This document shows, in pieces, positions 35,749 to 48,000 of a stretch of DNA of 64,000 nucleotides. The stretch lies in assembly GCA_037176885.1 (NCBI GenBank), contig JAWWNJ010000096.1, forward strand, positions 372,001 through 436,000, given 5' to 3'. The stretch's first letter is position 1. Every line of letters begins with the position of its first letter. The position numbers and the translations under genes were made by a program. The notes under the pieces are model-generated. The model saw nothing but the letters and a program-made list of their open reading frames with translations. It was not told where the DNA came from and did no database searches. The DNA comes from Favolaschia claudopus. Lineage: Eukaryota; Basidiomycota; Agaricomycetes; Agaricales; Mycenaceae.

Positions 35749-36650
35749 GTTCCAGAGATTCGAACGGTTGGTGTGAGAGCTCCTTTTGAATCGAGAGCGT
35801 ATTCGGGAAGTAGTGGATTGGTCAGTAACGCCGCCAGTGGCCGAGATAAGTCCCGACGGCATCGCGACTCGCACGACGCATGGCATGATTCATCATGTAC
35901 TTAAAGTTGCGCCTAATTATTGCGGCTTGCCGCCTGAGCCCGCTGAAGCTGCTATTAGCGTCATCAAGCTGCCGGGAGCCTGAGGTCAGGGTACTGCACA
36001 AACTTTCGAACGACAACAAGGTCGACTGAAACGGATCTCTTGGGATCGAGCTCCAGGTTACGGACATCGCCGTTGCCAGACAAGAAGAAGGACTATTTGC
36101 TCAAGCTTGGCACCATCAATCATGATCCGCCTGATGCGGATGTGCCCGAATCCCTGTCGGCCGAAAATTTTCAACATTGGTTGAATTTGGTTCAACTTCG
36201 ATTCAACTGCTCGAGAAGGTCAGTCGGACCATGTTTCCGAGATCTGAGTCGATAATCACGTATTTTCTGAGCTGCATTAGCTTTGCACTCACCCGTCTCA
36301 ATCAGCCAATCAGGTGAGGCAACTTGGGCAAGCACGAGAGTCTCGGCACTTGAGTTACATAACGTTGTTGTTGATTGAGCGAACTGGTGTTGGGATCGTT
36401 TGAGTTGCCGAAATCCGAAGTCACACATCAAGTTTCTTACATAACAGTCTTGGGTATGGGCATTGCCTTGGCCGAATGCGGCATGTTTGTACATGTTTGT
36501 CTCCAATCACCCTTCGAGTTTGCATGTTCCGCTGCGTTCCCGCTTCCACAATGACTGTAGAGACTAACTTTTGCTGTAAAACCTTCCCAGAATTTATGCA
36601 TCTACTTGGCTCACAAAAAAAAATAACAAGTTTGAATTTAAATTGTCAAG
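35749..36650. other. Intergenic stretch containing a dispersed repeat copy
   Basis: About 900 bp between the GMC gene start and the 3' end of the 1,021-aa gene. It includes repeat copy 2. No gene recognised. Confidence 0.5.
36156..36215 (+). repeat. Dispersed repeat, copy 2
   Basis: Starts GTCGGCCGAAAATTTTCAAC, then TTTGGTTCAACTTCGATTCA, and ends CTGCTCGAG, closely matching the unit at 31741. CCGAAGTCACACAT at about 36415 is shared with sequence downstream of copy 1, showing that the repeat extends further. Confidence 0.65.
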
Positions 36651-39600
36651 TTATTCAACTACGTCCTCCCATTCTGCGTCCTCATCGGCCCCAAATCCAA
36701 ACTCATCCACTGTGAGCGGCTCCTCGTTCATCTCAGTTGTATCAGAGGCTGTGGTAGATGTGCTGCAATGGGTAAGCACACCGTATGAGCTCAAAGAAAA
36801 TCAAATACCGCCTCAACATCTCGCGGTCCCGGGCCTCCAAGACAAATTTACGACGAAGGGCGACAGTATTCATGTTCTTCCACAAGATCTTGAGGAGAAC
36901 GGGATCCTTGAGTTGATCTCGATAGACCGCGAGTTGTTCTTTGAGCTGAGCCGAAGTCATCGAGTTGATTTTCGTGATGTCGAACTCCAGTTGTGTCGCC
37001 GCTAGCCGAGCTGCCTTGGCAATTTTCTTCGCAACCGCCTTCTCAAGCCGCATCCGCCCACTCTCCGCCTTCTCCTGCTGCAGCGCTGCCAGCGCCTTCC
37101 GGAACTTAGCATTCGCCCCATTCGCACCGTCTTTGCGCACTTGCCGCATCACAAACTTCCGCACCGCAGCATCACAACACTTCCGAATGAACGCCTCGGT
37201 GTTGTTACGCGGTACGCGTTCGCGGTTGGTGAAATATCGCGCCGTGCTGTTGGGACGGTGGTTGGCATTGTCCGTATAAGAACCGAGGATCCCTTCGTTG
37301 GCGTCATTTGTCGCTGGAACCCACATATGCTGGCGCTGCCATGGAGTGAGACGGTCGATAGTACCTCCGACATGGAATTCTGGTGTAAAATGTACCCAGC
37401 CGCCGTCACAGCCAGAGAACAAGGTGGAGATTACAAGAGCAAGGTTGGGGAGGTCGGATTTGATTATAGAGATTGCGTCCAGGAGGCGATCGTTCAGGAA
37501 AGGCTTTCCGTCAATCGTGAGCTGATCTTGGGGCGTTGACGAGTCGAAGAAGATGAGGGGGTTGGCGGCAATGTGCGCGCAGAAGGTCGGCAGTTTCCGG
37601 TGAAGTGGGGTCAGGGAGAGAAGATTAACCATTTCGCCAGATTTTCCACGAACTTGCGCCATGTAAGGCCAAGAGACTGATACACCATAGAGCGCTAAGG
37701 CAACCAATTCAGTCATTGTCGCTTTGCAGTCGAGTGCCAGGAGAATATTCTTTTCGACATTGTTCGCAGCACCAGCTTTCGTCTTGCTGCTGATCGCGTC
37801 CTCAACAAGCCCTTGGAAAACCTGCGGATAACAGACAACCTCGACCGCCGCCCAGGTATAGCAACCGTAACGCGTGTTTGAGACATCAGGAAATTTACCT
37901 GCCTCTTTTATGCCGAACATCTCTTCCTTCTCCTTGCGCAAGAAAAGCGCGGACCGATCCTGATAGCCTCGGATGCGATCCTTGTGACGAAAGAGTGCGC
38001 CCATCAACTGTAAGAGCTTGATGGCACCGGCTGAACTGTCGTCGACTGCATTCTTCACGGCGGCACTATCCGAGTCGTCACCTAGCGCAATGGTAGCACC
38101 ATTGGCCTTGTTCGGCAACAAGACTGGAGGTGGGATATTGTGAGTCTTGTAGAGGCGCTGAACCGCAACATAACCGTGTTTGAGAACATTCGAGTCTTTG
38201 TGCATACAGCACCCGCCGAAGAAATGTGTCGTCAAGTTGCTTTGCTCCTCGGAAGTCAGTGCCGAAAACCGGTCTTGCCCGAGTTCTTTCTCGAGAGCCT
38301 TCCCTAACAGTTCGCTTCGCTTTTCCGTCGGTCTGTAGACAAGTTTAAAGGGTCTGAGCGGTGTATGATAGCACTCACAAGGATGCAAGTTCATCTGCGG
38401 TAATATTTCCGGCATTTTGTAGATCTTCATTCGATAATTTTGACATTGTTAGCAGAATTTCACCGGTGAGAAGCTCGGGGTCCTCCATTGCGCTTCGGCC
38501 CAAGTCGCGGATGACAACGTCCGTCTTGTGCTCATCGGAATATGCAAATGCTCGCTTGCCATCGGCCGCATGATCCCGCCCTTCCCCCAACTTCTTTCTC
38601 CAATACTCGTCAGAGTCCATTGTCCGCCCCTCCTGCTCGGCAAATGGACTGTTGGAATGAAGCTCGCTAGTCCGGGTTGCCGCCTCGCGAGTTCCTTCAA
38701 ATTGGCGCTTGGCCGTGTGATCGAGAGCCGGAGCGACTTCCCAGAAACGGGTCCGATGCGTCCAGGTTGATTGATCACTGTCGTCGATATCTGGGGCATA
38801 AGAGGGGACTGGTAGGGTGATATGCCGTCCTTCGACGTTGATTCCACGGTACGACGTGCCGTCTGAGCTTTCGACAAATCCTGCAGATTTAATACTTAAA
38901 CATATCATTTGAATTCAGATACAATTCGGACGTACCGGGTGCGTTCAGAATTTCGCGCGCCAACTGGAGCTCGCTGAACGTCCCGCCTTCATCAATAACA
39001 CGCCCCACTGTCCGCCGGCTCATGAATCGACGCCGAATTCTGATTCCAAAAGCCTCTGCGCAAGCGCGAACGGCGAACTCCACCTTTCCCGCTGCACAAC
39101 CCGTCTGAGTTAGATCGCGACCCAGCTTCCGCGCCGCCGCCTTGTACTCGTTTCCCTCCATGGGATCCCATTCCTCTAACTCTCGATGTGCTCTGCGAAG
39201 TTCCTTCAGCGAAGATTGTGCTCGTTCAGCTTTCTTTTGAGTAGCATAAAGTCGATTTCGAGTTGTTGTCAAAGCAGTTTGTTTTTCTTGAATTACAGAG
39301 CGTAGGGAATCAACGATAGCGTCGTGCGAGTGAATACGGTCGTCTGCCAGTTTCAGAGAATTTTCAAGGACAGCAATGCGAGCTAGATGGGTGGCGGCAG
39401 TAGTTTGCTGATCGTGAAGTGCGGTTACATGGGATTTCTTTGCTGTGATATTCAAAGTTTCGAGGCGCTTGATTCGTTTACGACGTCGAGTTAGCTCCTC
39501 CCGAGCACTAGTATCCGCCTTTCGTTTCAGAGTGTTGAGTGAGCGATTGGTAGCAACGAGATCGTTTTTTCTTTCCAGCAAAGTTTCATAGTCGCGCGAC

Positions 39601-39863
39601 AAGGATTCAAAAGCCGTTTGGAGGTGTGCTAAATCGGAAGAGAGCTGTGAGATTTGCGCTTCTGATTCGTCAAGCTGTGCTTCTTTCTCGGCCAGCTGGT
39701 CCCGTAGCGATTGCCGTTTCGCCTTCGGCTTTTTCGTTAGATCCTCTAGAGGTGTCTCCGGAGCTTCGTTCTCCTCGGCAGAAGCGGATGGCAAAGTGCC
39801 TCGGGCTCGATAAGAAGCAAGATTCCGACCGGCCAAGCCCTGGCGCTTCGTGGTGTTGGGCAT
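36651..39863 (-). CDS. 1,021-aa coiled-coil protein, possibly transposon-derived
   Basis: Four exons, 39863-38936, 38880-38379, 38332-36809 and 36762-36651, sum to 3,066 nt without a frame break. Residues about 40-260 are a long Lys/Arg/Glu-rich coiled coil (for example LRDQLAEKEAQLDESEAQIS). Two regions follow: one with ELQLAREILNAPG and SYAPDIDDSDQSTW, and one with HFFGGCCMHKDSN, GYQDRSALF, VSNTRYGCYTWAAVEVV, ELVALALYGVSVSWPYMAQV, FTPEFHVGGTIDRLT and TNDANEGILGSYTDNANHRP. The C-terminus is basic-helical then acidic. I have no family name; it resembles, from memory, large multicopy hypothetical families in mushroom genomes. Conserved Asp, Cys-Cys-His and Asn-x-x-Asn-Glu-Gly motifs would suit a transposase-like enzyme, but this is inference. 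No terminal inverted repeats were found. The gene looks intact. Confidence 0.8.
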
Positions 39864-39975
39864 AGAGAGCTGAGAGATGCATAGACGGATCAAAAAGGCA
39901 GAGCAGAGAGGTGCGAGCAGAGGGAAGGACGCGAATATCGCGAAGCTATGGCAGAACAGAAGCAAAGTCGTGGGC

Positions 39976-39993
39976 GTGTCACACGTGTGACAC
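39976..39993. promoter_or_regulatory. 18-bp perfect palindrome centred on CACGTG
   Basis: GTGTCACACGTGTGACAC reads the same on both strands. It lies 113 bases upstream of the start codon of the 1,021-aa gene. CACGTG is the classic core for bHLH regulators, and the flanks make it unusually long and symmetric. The palindrome is seen directly; binding is inferred. Confidence 0.7.
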
Positions 39994-40106
39994 CACGCGT
40001 TTGATGCATCACCGTTTGATCACCGTAGTAAATGCTTCAGATATTTATTTTCCTTTGAACCTCCCAGCTTGAATAGCAAAAGTTGTGGGTTTTATGCTAC
40101 TCCATC

Positions 40107-40225
40107 GAAGTACCATGGGCTTTTTGGTAATTTCGCTGTTCTTCCGAAGTTGTCGACCCATAGTCGGGAGAATGGGCACAATGTTTTGTAAAAATAGAAA
40201 AAAATCGAATCCGCCATGGTACTTC
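40107..40225. repeat. Inverted repeat, 12-bp arms
   Basis: GAAGTACCATGG at 40107-40118 is the exact reverse complement of CCATGGTACTTC at 40214-40225. CCATGGTACTT occurs again near 40603. Possibly the remnant of a small element. Confidence 0.6.
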
Positions 40226-41251
40226 TGCTGGGATGCCTCCAGACTACAATTATTACAGTGCAACTTAAGGGTTAGGATGTGGTTACAAGACGCTGAAGCT
40301 TTTTCGAAGTTGGAACCAAGGTCCTTGCATAAACAAACAAGTACAAAGCTGCCGCTTTCGGCACGGGCAGTGCCCGTACCCAATTATTAACAGTCTGAGT
40401 TTGATCTTCCGCAAAATGTTTTTTACAGCACTGAGATAGAACGGCTCAGCGGCCGCAGAAACGACTGGATTTATACGCCGAACAGAAGTTTAGATCCGTT
40501 ATATATTTAGAGTCTAGACTGGTAAGAGGCATGTGGTCCTCTCAAGTGATTTGCCACAATTAACCCTGAAAGCGATGGCGTTCAGCGGCGTGCTGGTAGT
40601 TGCCCATGGTACTTAGTAGGAAACACCTAAATTTAATTTTACACCAGTTTCGGCCCGATGCCATCAATCAAAATAACATGCACAAATATAACGGTTGAAG
40701 ACTTGAAGTGTTGAACAACGTGTCTTGGTTCACGAGGCTAATTCGTGGATATCAGACTATATCAGACCTGTAACTCGATCAACATTTCGAATTTTGCCGT
40801 GTAATCTACCTACCTACCTATCTGGAATTCTCATCCTTCAACCCACCTTTGGCCGCGGCCGATGGCAGCAGAACTCGTTATGTAATGATCATCTGCACCG
40901 TTTGACGCGTCTCTATCACTCTCTGTCACTGACCATCACCACGACTTTTCCAAGCAGCTTTTCCCGTTCAAACCCTATCTGTGAACGGAGGACGGGCTCT
41001 TCTAAAAGCGCCACCAACATGGTAGAAGTCTTTCAAATATATTCTCTCGTCACGGTGGCCCGCTGGTTGGAAAGCTAATTTCATTTAGACATACAGCATG
41101 TTCTACCGCGGCAAGTAATACTCACAGTTTCCGGACTTTCCGCTCCCGGGTGCAGAGCCCTGGCACGCCAAGCGGTTCGTTATCAATGCTAGCACTGACA
41201 AGGCAAGGGGACCCACGTATCGTTTCCGCGTTGCCCACCTACATACACAGA

Positions 41252-43175
41252 ATGACGACTGAGAAGCTGGACACAGTCTCGAGCCTAGTCACGGTCGAGG
41301 AGCCTACCAAGTCTGTTCAAGCCTCGCCAGGACGTGCAAGCGCACTTTGGGCGGACACGATAAGCTATCCAGATGGCGGTCTTCGAGCTTGGTTAATCGT
41401 CTTCGGTGTGGGTGATTCAGGACGCATTACTTAGGCAACTCAGCTAACCTTACAACTTGAAGTCTTTCTTCTCCGTGTTCTCGTCCTTCGGCTACGTCAA
41501 TTCGTGGGGTGTATGCTGCCTGTTTATCGCTGTGTTTTGTATTAGACTTATCTTAATTCGCAGGTGTTCCAAGCATATTATGAAGTTCAGCTGTTGAAGG
41601 GGAACAATTCTTCTGCCATGTACGCGAAATATTTGAAGTTACAACTCACTCATTCAGAGATTGCGACCAGCGCATGGATCGGTTCTGTTCAGGTACCTAA
41701 CTCGCGGTAATCTCACTCCCATACACCACTCAACGACTCATAAGATTTGCCTAACGTTCGGACTGGCAATCTTCATGGGGCGACTCTTCGACAACGGCTG
41801 GTTCGCGCTCCCAGCTGCCTGTGCTAGCCTTTCCCTCATCACTCTGACAATACTCACCGGTGAATGCACCGAATATTGGCATTTTCTTCTTTGTCAAGGA
41901 TTCGGTGTCGGCATATCGACTGGCATTATTTTTGGTCCGACTTTGCCGGTGGTATCCCATTGGTGTAGGTATTCTTGCCTACAGCAGGTGAAGAGACTGC
42001 TAATGTTGATTTTTTATTTGTGAGTCAAACGCCGGCGTTCGACGGCTCTCGGAATTGTCGCGGCCGGTGGATCGGTCGGGGGGCTGCTTATTCCTATAAT
42101 GGTTCAAAATCTAATCCCTCGTATTGGGTGGGTGGTGGTGCGAGTGCCAATTATTCTAATTGACCTTCAATTTTTTCCCCGACAGATTCCGCTGGACAAT
42201 GCGCGTATTGGCTCTACTATTCTTGTTCACAACAGGAATCATGAATTTGGTCAGTGTTTGACTCTAATTCAGGTCTCCAAGACAACTATTTTTACAAGAG
42301 CAACACAGAGCATGAAACGCCGACTACCCCCCGTTCAAACCGGCGGCGGCATATTCAATTGGAAAGCTTTCAAATTTCCCCCATTCGCTCTCTACACGTT
42401 TTCTGTGTTCGTTTGTTTCTTCGGACTATACACGTGTAAGTTCATCGTGTAAACAAATCTTTGGAAATTGAGCTCAGCGGATCTTCCAGTGTTGACTTAT
42501 ATCGACATAAGCGCCACAAGCGCGGGAATAGATCCTTCGTTCGACGTTTACTTACTGGCTTTCGCGAACGCGGCATCGGGAGTGGGACGTATTGTCACTG
42601 GCCTGTTGGCTGATCGTATAGGTTTATTTCGACTTCGCCTGACCTTGTTCTCCATGATTCTCTGACGAGAGAAATGCGCAGGATGCATCTCTGTAATGAT
42701 TCCGGGGACTCTCCTGGCAGCTGTTGTCACATATATCTGGCCATTTGTAAATACCCTCCCGGCTCTCATCGCCGTTGCCGTCATTTATGGGTTCGTGTCG
42801 AGAATTTCTGTCCCAGCATACGAACATGCATTGACATCTACCTACGCTAGGTTTGCGTCCGGTGTATTTGTTGGTTTGCAGGCCGTACCACTCATGCATA
42901 TGGGAGAGATGCCGGACGTTGGTCGCCGAACTGGGACTCTGTTTTCGGTTCTCTCCCTCTCGGCTCTGGCAGGACCGCCAATCTCTGGCGCAATCGCGTC
43001 TAGAACAGGAGGTTATGAAGCAGTTGGATTCTATGCTGGTAAGTTTTATTGCCTGATTCGCCGCTCAGCTTGAAGACTGAATTTATATCTAGGTTCCACC
43101 ATGATAGTGGCTTTGGGAATATTGTGGTATGTGCGATATCTCATGACTGGGAAATTGTTTGGTGGGAAGTTTTAG
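41252..43175 (+). CDS. MFS transporter, monocarboxylate (MCT/MCH) type
   Basis: Twelve-helix plasma-membrane transporter of the major facilitator superfamily, closest to fungal monocarboxylate-transporter-like proteins. Start MTTEKLDTVSSLVTVEEPTK; the first helix region is YPDGGLRAWLIVFGSFFSVF plus SSFGYVNSWGVFQAYYE, a family hallmark. Then follow LTFGLAIFMGRLFDNGWF, GFGVGISTGIIFGPTLPVVS, the cytosolic loop KRRRSTALGIVAAGGSVGGL and RWTMRVLALLFLFTTGIMNL. The second half begins at FPPFALYTFSVFVCFFGLYT and includes NAASGVGRIVTGLLADRIG and GTLFSVLSLSALAGPPISGA. The end is LMTGKLFGGKF. Many short introns. Around 41620-41660 no clean intron keeps frame; reading through adds about 12 residues, so that junction is uncertain. 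Substrate unknown. Confidence 0.87.
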
Positions 43176-45015
43176 TGGTACAAATACGTCGGTCTCGGTT
43201 TTTCAACTTGAAGTACTGTATACACGCAAGTTCATCTCCTCAGAGGCAATCTTCAAACAAAACGAATAATGTACTGATGTGTTGCGTGCCCCCAGTCCTT
43301 ACTATTACTGTAGTCGAAGTATGGCAGAGTGCAGCCTTCTTAAATTAGAACGTGAATTGCCGTTCTGTTGCCCTTTGTCTAAGTAACGTTGGGCTTCAAA
43401 AAAAATCGGAAAGTCGGACGGAAGACAGCGCCAACATCAGCAAAAGCGGGAGATCTCGCTGATGCGTGGTGATGATTCCAATCAATCGCCGAGTTGATGC
43501 GCATCTGCAAAGCCTCTGCAAACCATTGTAACTTGCGAAAACATCGGTGAGAGTTTCTAAAGCGGACAATTCTGTGCAAAGGATTGGGGGACCCTTAGCC
43601 AGACAGCCTCAGAAAAGGATGACTTCTACTTACTCTGCGGTGTGCAGCGATATTCGAGATACATAGTTGTTGGCAAAAGTTGTCAGTCGACCGTAACCAG
43701 CGACCGCTGCAAGTTCCGACTCGGAGGGGAGCAAAGGGCGCTGGGGGGTGCAGCGGCAGTGACTCTGAGCGGGAGTCCGCGGGAGCAAGCGTGATCAAAG
43801 CGCGATTGATTGATGGGTGGTCCGTGCGCGCACTGCCCCACTTGTTGATAGATTGATCGAACAACGAACATTGATCACACCTCTCTTCCTCTCCCACCAT
43901 CTTCCCCCTCCTTCGCCCTCCTCTTCCTCCTTCGTATCTCGCCTCAAGCTCCATCCAAGGGCATATACTTCAATGCTGGACCAAGTCACAACCTCTAGAT
44001 CGTGCCGCCCCGCATCAATTCCTTCAAGCCCACCATTTGGAGTCGCAAGGCTGTCGTAACAAGCCTCTGTCCCCCACAAGTCGGATTCTATCCTCAAACC
44101 TTCATCGTTCCTACCTCCGGCGCCTCGCTCTGAGACCAAAGGATAGCCACCTCCCTCAACCACCTCAATGTCTCGCGTCAAACGTTCCCCTCAAGCCCAT
44201 CAAACATTCTGTCAAGTCACCCTTCTCAACCGCGTTAATCTTCCCGCCATCCTTGTCTGTCTCACCTCCAACGTCCCTCTCTCCGTTGCAGTTACGCCAA
44301 CCGCCAAGACTTTGTCTCGTCAAGTGCCTCTTCCTCAAGCTCAAACATGCAACTTATTCAGATGTCTTCGAAGCCGTGTTACCTCAAGCGCACTACCTTC
44401 TCTCAAGAGCCTCAAGTATCAAGTTCTCATTGGTAGGCTGTGTGGTTCGTTCCCGGCGCTTACAGGGGTGTATGCTGGCGCACCGTGGCATCCTCGTAAT
44501 TTCTTCGTTGTCTGTAATTTGAAATCAAATTGTTTTCATCGCTATCTGCACTGTGTGATGGTCTGAGCAAGAGGATGGGAGCGAAGAGCGAGAATGGGGG
44601 GTGTCCTGACATTCCTAGATATACCTTTGTAAACTACGAAATCCATTGCAAACCCCAGCTAGCGCGGTGAGGTTTGTAGTATCGGAGGTTTGGTATAAAT
44701 CTCGGTGAAAAATCACCGAGCTTATGTGGGTCTGCAATGCTTTTTGAGGATTTTGCGGGTTTACAATGCTTTACCTACGTCTACAACTACTTCCCTCTTT
44801 TGCTGATGAAGCTGCGCAGCTCCCGGCGATTGCAAGTGACACAAGGTGACACACTGACGTTCTCGTAATTGATTCTTCTTGGCGGCGAGTCACAGCCGTT
44901 GTCACGCCTTCCGATCCCTTCTCCCGTCTTTAGCCTCGACTCGGCCGCCTTCCCCGCCTTCCCCTCTTCCTCTCTACACTCTTTCTAGCGGAGCCTGGGG
45001 CCAACGAATGCCAGA
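43176..45015. other. Gene-free stretch with pyrimidine tract and hairpin
   Basis: About 1.8 kb. A strong CT-rich tract lies at 43870-43940, and several frames of about 100-160 codons overlap on both strands at 43.8-44.6 kb. These are low in complexity and not recognisable, so no gene is called. A perfect hairpin lies at 44701-44720 and paired GTGACACA-type repeats near 44835. Confidence 0.4.
44701..44720. repeat. Perfect hairpin, 8-bp stem and 4-base loop
   Basis: CTCGGTGAAAAATCACCGAG pairs with itself (arms CTCGGTGA and TCACCGAG, loop AAAA). It lies about 300 bases upstream of the GH92 start codon in gene-free DNA; function unknown. Confidence 0.8.
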
Positions 45016-48000
45016 ATGAAGGCCCGACATGTGCTCGGAATTCTTCTTTCTTCCGGTCTTTTGGCCACCGCGCAAGAATCGGATCCAGCGCGGTTCGTTA
45101 ATCCATTCATTGGAACGAAAAGCGGAGGCCATGTCTTTCCGGGAGCGACTTTACCGTGGGGGTCTGTCAAGGCCGGCGCAGATAGCAAGTCCAATGACAA
45201 TCAAGCTGGATTTGTGAGCGACGGAACGCCCATTGTCGGGCTCTCTTCCATGTCAGATTGTTCCTCTCATTTGATAAAATCTGACTGAAAGATGGCAGGC
45301 ATGACGATGGAACTGGAGGTATGATTTCCCCCGCTTTATTTGTCCTGTTTCTATCGTCTGAATCCACTGAATCCACTGAACAGGCGGCAAATCTCTCGGG
45401 AATTTCCCGTTTCTTCCCCTCACGAGTAAAAATTGCGCACAGAATGACCTGACGAAGTGTACTGTGGATCGCAATGCACGGGCTATTGACCACGGCGATC
45501 CGACAGCCTCGCCTGGCTATTGTATGCTTCCAAATTCATGACTCCGCAAGCTGCTCACTGTCTATATAGTCGCCATTCCCTTGAAGAACGGCGTAAATGC
45601 TGAGGTTACAGTCACTCAACACACTTCTCTTCATCGCTTCACATACGAACCGGGTACCGAGCAAATGCTGTTTCTAATCGACGTCACTGGTGGTGCGTGT
45701 ATTCAAGTAAGAAAAGGTTTCCAGCTCATTCGCAAATATTTTGTGTAGATCTGGGTGGAAGCTGGCACTTGGAAGACGGCCACGTCACCGTCTCTCCCAA
45801 TCCCAAAACGAAAGGCACCCGTGTGACCGGCATGAGTGCCTTCATCCCGTCTTTCGGACAAAGTTATTACAAGCTTTATTTCTGCTTTGACACCCCAGAC
45901 ACTTTCGTGCAGGCAAAATACTACGAGACTTCAGGCGGAATGAAGTACACTGATCTCAATTCGACCGGGACATTCGATAAAGTCATTCAACGGAGTGGCA
46001 TGGCTGGCGTCCTCATGGGATTCGCGCTAGGATCGTCCCGTATTCTGTCGGCGCGTATGGGTATCTCATGGACGAGCACCGAAAGGGCTTGCGCTTATGC
46101 TGAGGAGGAAGTACCGGATATCTTTGCGTTCGATACTGTCCATGCTGCGGCGAGGTGAGCTGCATTACTTGACTCGGGTTATCCCCGTCTAAATTTCGCA
46201 TCACTCAGAGCGAAATGGAACGAAGTCTTAGGAACGGTTGAAGTCGACGCTACAGGTGTCAGCGCATCCACCCAAGAACTATTCTGGTCGTCGCTATACC
46301 GTACATATATCGCTCCAACCAACATCACGGGAGACAATCCGCTCTGGGAATCCACGGAGCCGTACTGGGATAGTTTCTATTGCATTTGGTAACTCACTTG
46401 CCGGTCCATCGTATTCTGTTACTCACTGACATAGGGACACCTTCCGCGTCGTCCACCCGCTTTACGCGATCACCGCCCCAATCGCCCAAGCAGAAATCAT
46501 TCGCGCCTTGATCGACATCTACCGTCACGCGGGCTGGCTCCCCGACTGTCGTATGTCTTTAGACAAAGGCTTCACTCAAGGCGGTTCCAACGCCGACTCT
46601 CTGCTTGCGGACTCCTACATCAAGGGCATCAAAGCCGGGATTGACTGGGAGGACGGGTTCAAGGCGATGGTGAAAGATGCGACTGTTATGGGTGATTTCG
46701 AGGTGGAGGGACGGGGGAATATCAATTCGAGAGAAAAGTATGGGTATATCCCCGTTCATGATAATGACCATCCGCAGAGCGCGGGGGCTAACACTCGGTA
46801 TTTTCTACACTCTGTCGTTCGTGCTCATCTTCTCACGCGCTTGTGCTTTGGTAGGAGCGGCTCTCGACTTCTAGAATACGTCTACAACGACTTTGACATC
46901 GCTCTCGTCGCGCAGGGACTCAATAAAACAGCGGAAATGTACCATTACTTCAACAAGTCCGCCGACTGGTACAATATATGGAATCCCGACGCGGAGCACA
47001 GCGGTTTCAGAGGATTCATTCAACCGAGGCGTGCTGATGGGTCGTGGTATTACGAAGGGTATGAAAGGGACGGTAATTTCCGACCGGACCATTGTAGCCC
47101 CGTCTATGGGCATGATTCTTGTTATGGGGTGAGTGATTGGACTTGGTAAAATTTGTCGTGTGTATGGTCTGATTTTGCATCCTTTTAGGGCTATGGCGGC
47201 GGAGAGTTTTACGAGGCTTCCTCATGGGAATATAGTTTCTATGTCCCACATGATATGGCGACGCTGGTGGATATTATGGGCGGTCCGAAGACATTCAGGT
47301 AACAAGGTGTTCGATACAAGTTGACTTTCATTTTGATGGTCTTGTTTTGAAGTGCTCGGTTGGACCATTTCTTCGAAGCAGGGTTCCATGTGAGTTGCCA
47401 AATCCCGCTTTGGCTTTATGACTGACATTTTTGCCAGGATCTAGGAGATGAACCGGGCTTCCGTACGTTGATGCCAGCTTTTAATCGTTCGCCTCCGAGC
47501 TGATCCGCCGCTCTAGTTCCAACATACCTCTACAACTATGTCGGTGAACCAGCGAAGACCGTCGACAGAGTGGATTCTATGATCTCGTTGTATTACAACA
47601 CATCGTATGCTCCTCGTATGTTGAACATCGACTTTCTGCTGACGAAGAGATATTTTCCCAGTGTTGATGGTCTGCCTGGAAACGACGATTCAGGCTCTAT
47701 GGGCGCGTATGTTGTGTGGAGTCATCTCGGTTCGTCCACGCGCTTTCAGTTTCAGTTTCATTAACGTCTGTCGTGCAGGATTCTACCCAGTTGCCGGACA
47801 AGACACCTACCTCCTCAACCGACCTTACTTCCCCAAAATCACCATTCGCAACCAAGACACCGGCGCCGTCTCAATCGTCATCGCCTCTGGTCTCAGCGAG
47901 CGGAACAAGTACATCCAGTCCGCGACACTCAACGGGAAAACGTACACTAAAAACTGGCTATCACACGATTTTTTCCGATATGGGGGCACGTTGAAGCTCG

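Larger units (their letters stand above)
39864..41251. other. Divergent intergenic region
   Basis: About 1.4 kb between the divergent 1,021-aa gene and the MFS gene. It holds an 18-bp palindrome at 39976 and a 12-bp inverted repeat at 40107-40225. Short frames on both strands at 40045-40390 give no recognisable protein. Confidence 0.5.

Noticed and set aside
40045..40393. Possible small protein on either strand
   Set aside because: Frames on both strands are of equal length, share an inverted repeat and give no known motif.
43795..44566. Overlapping frames of 100-160 codons on both strands
   Set aside because: Low complexity, CT-rich source sequence, no conserved motif and no consistent splice model.
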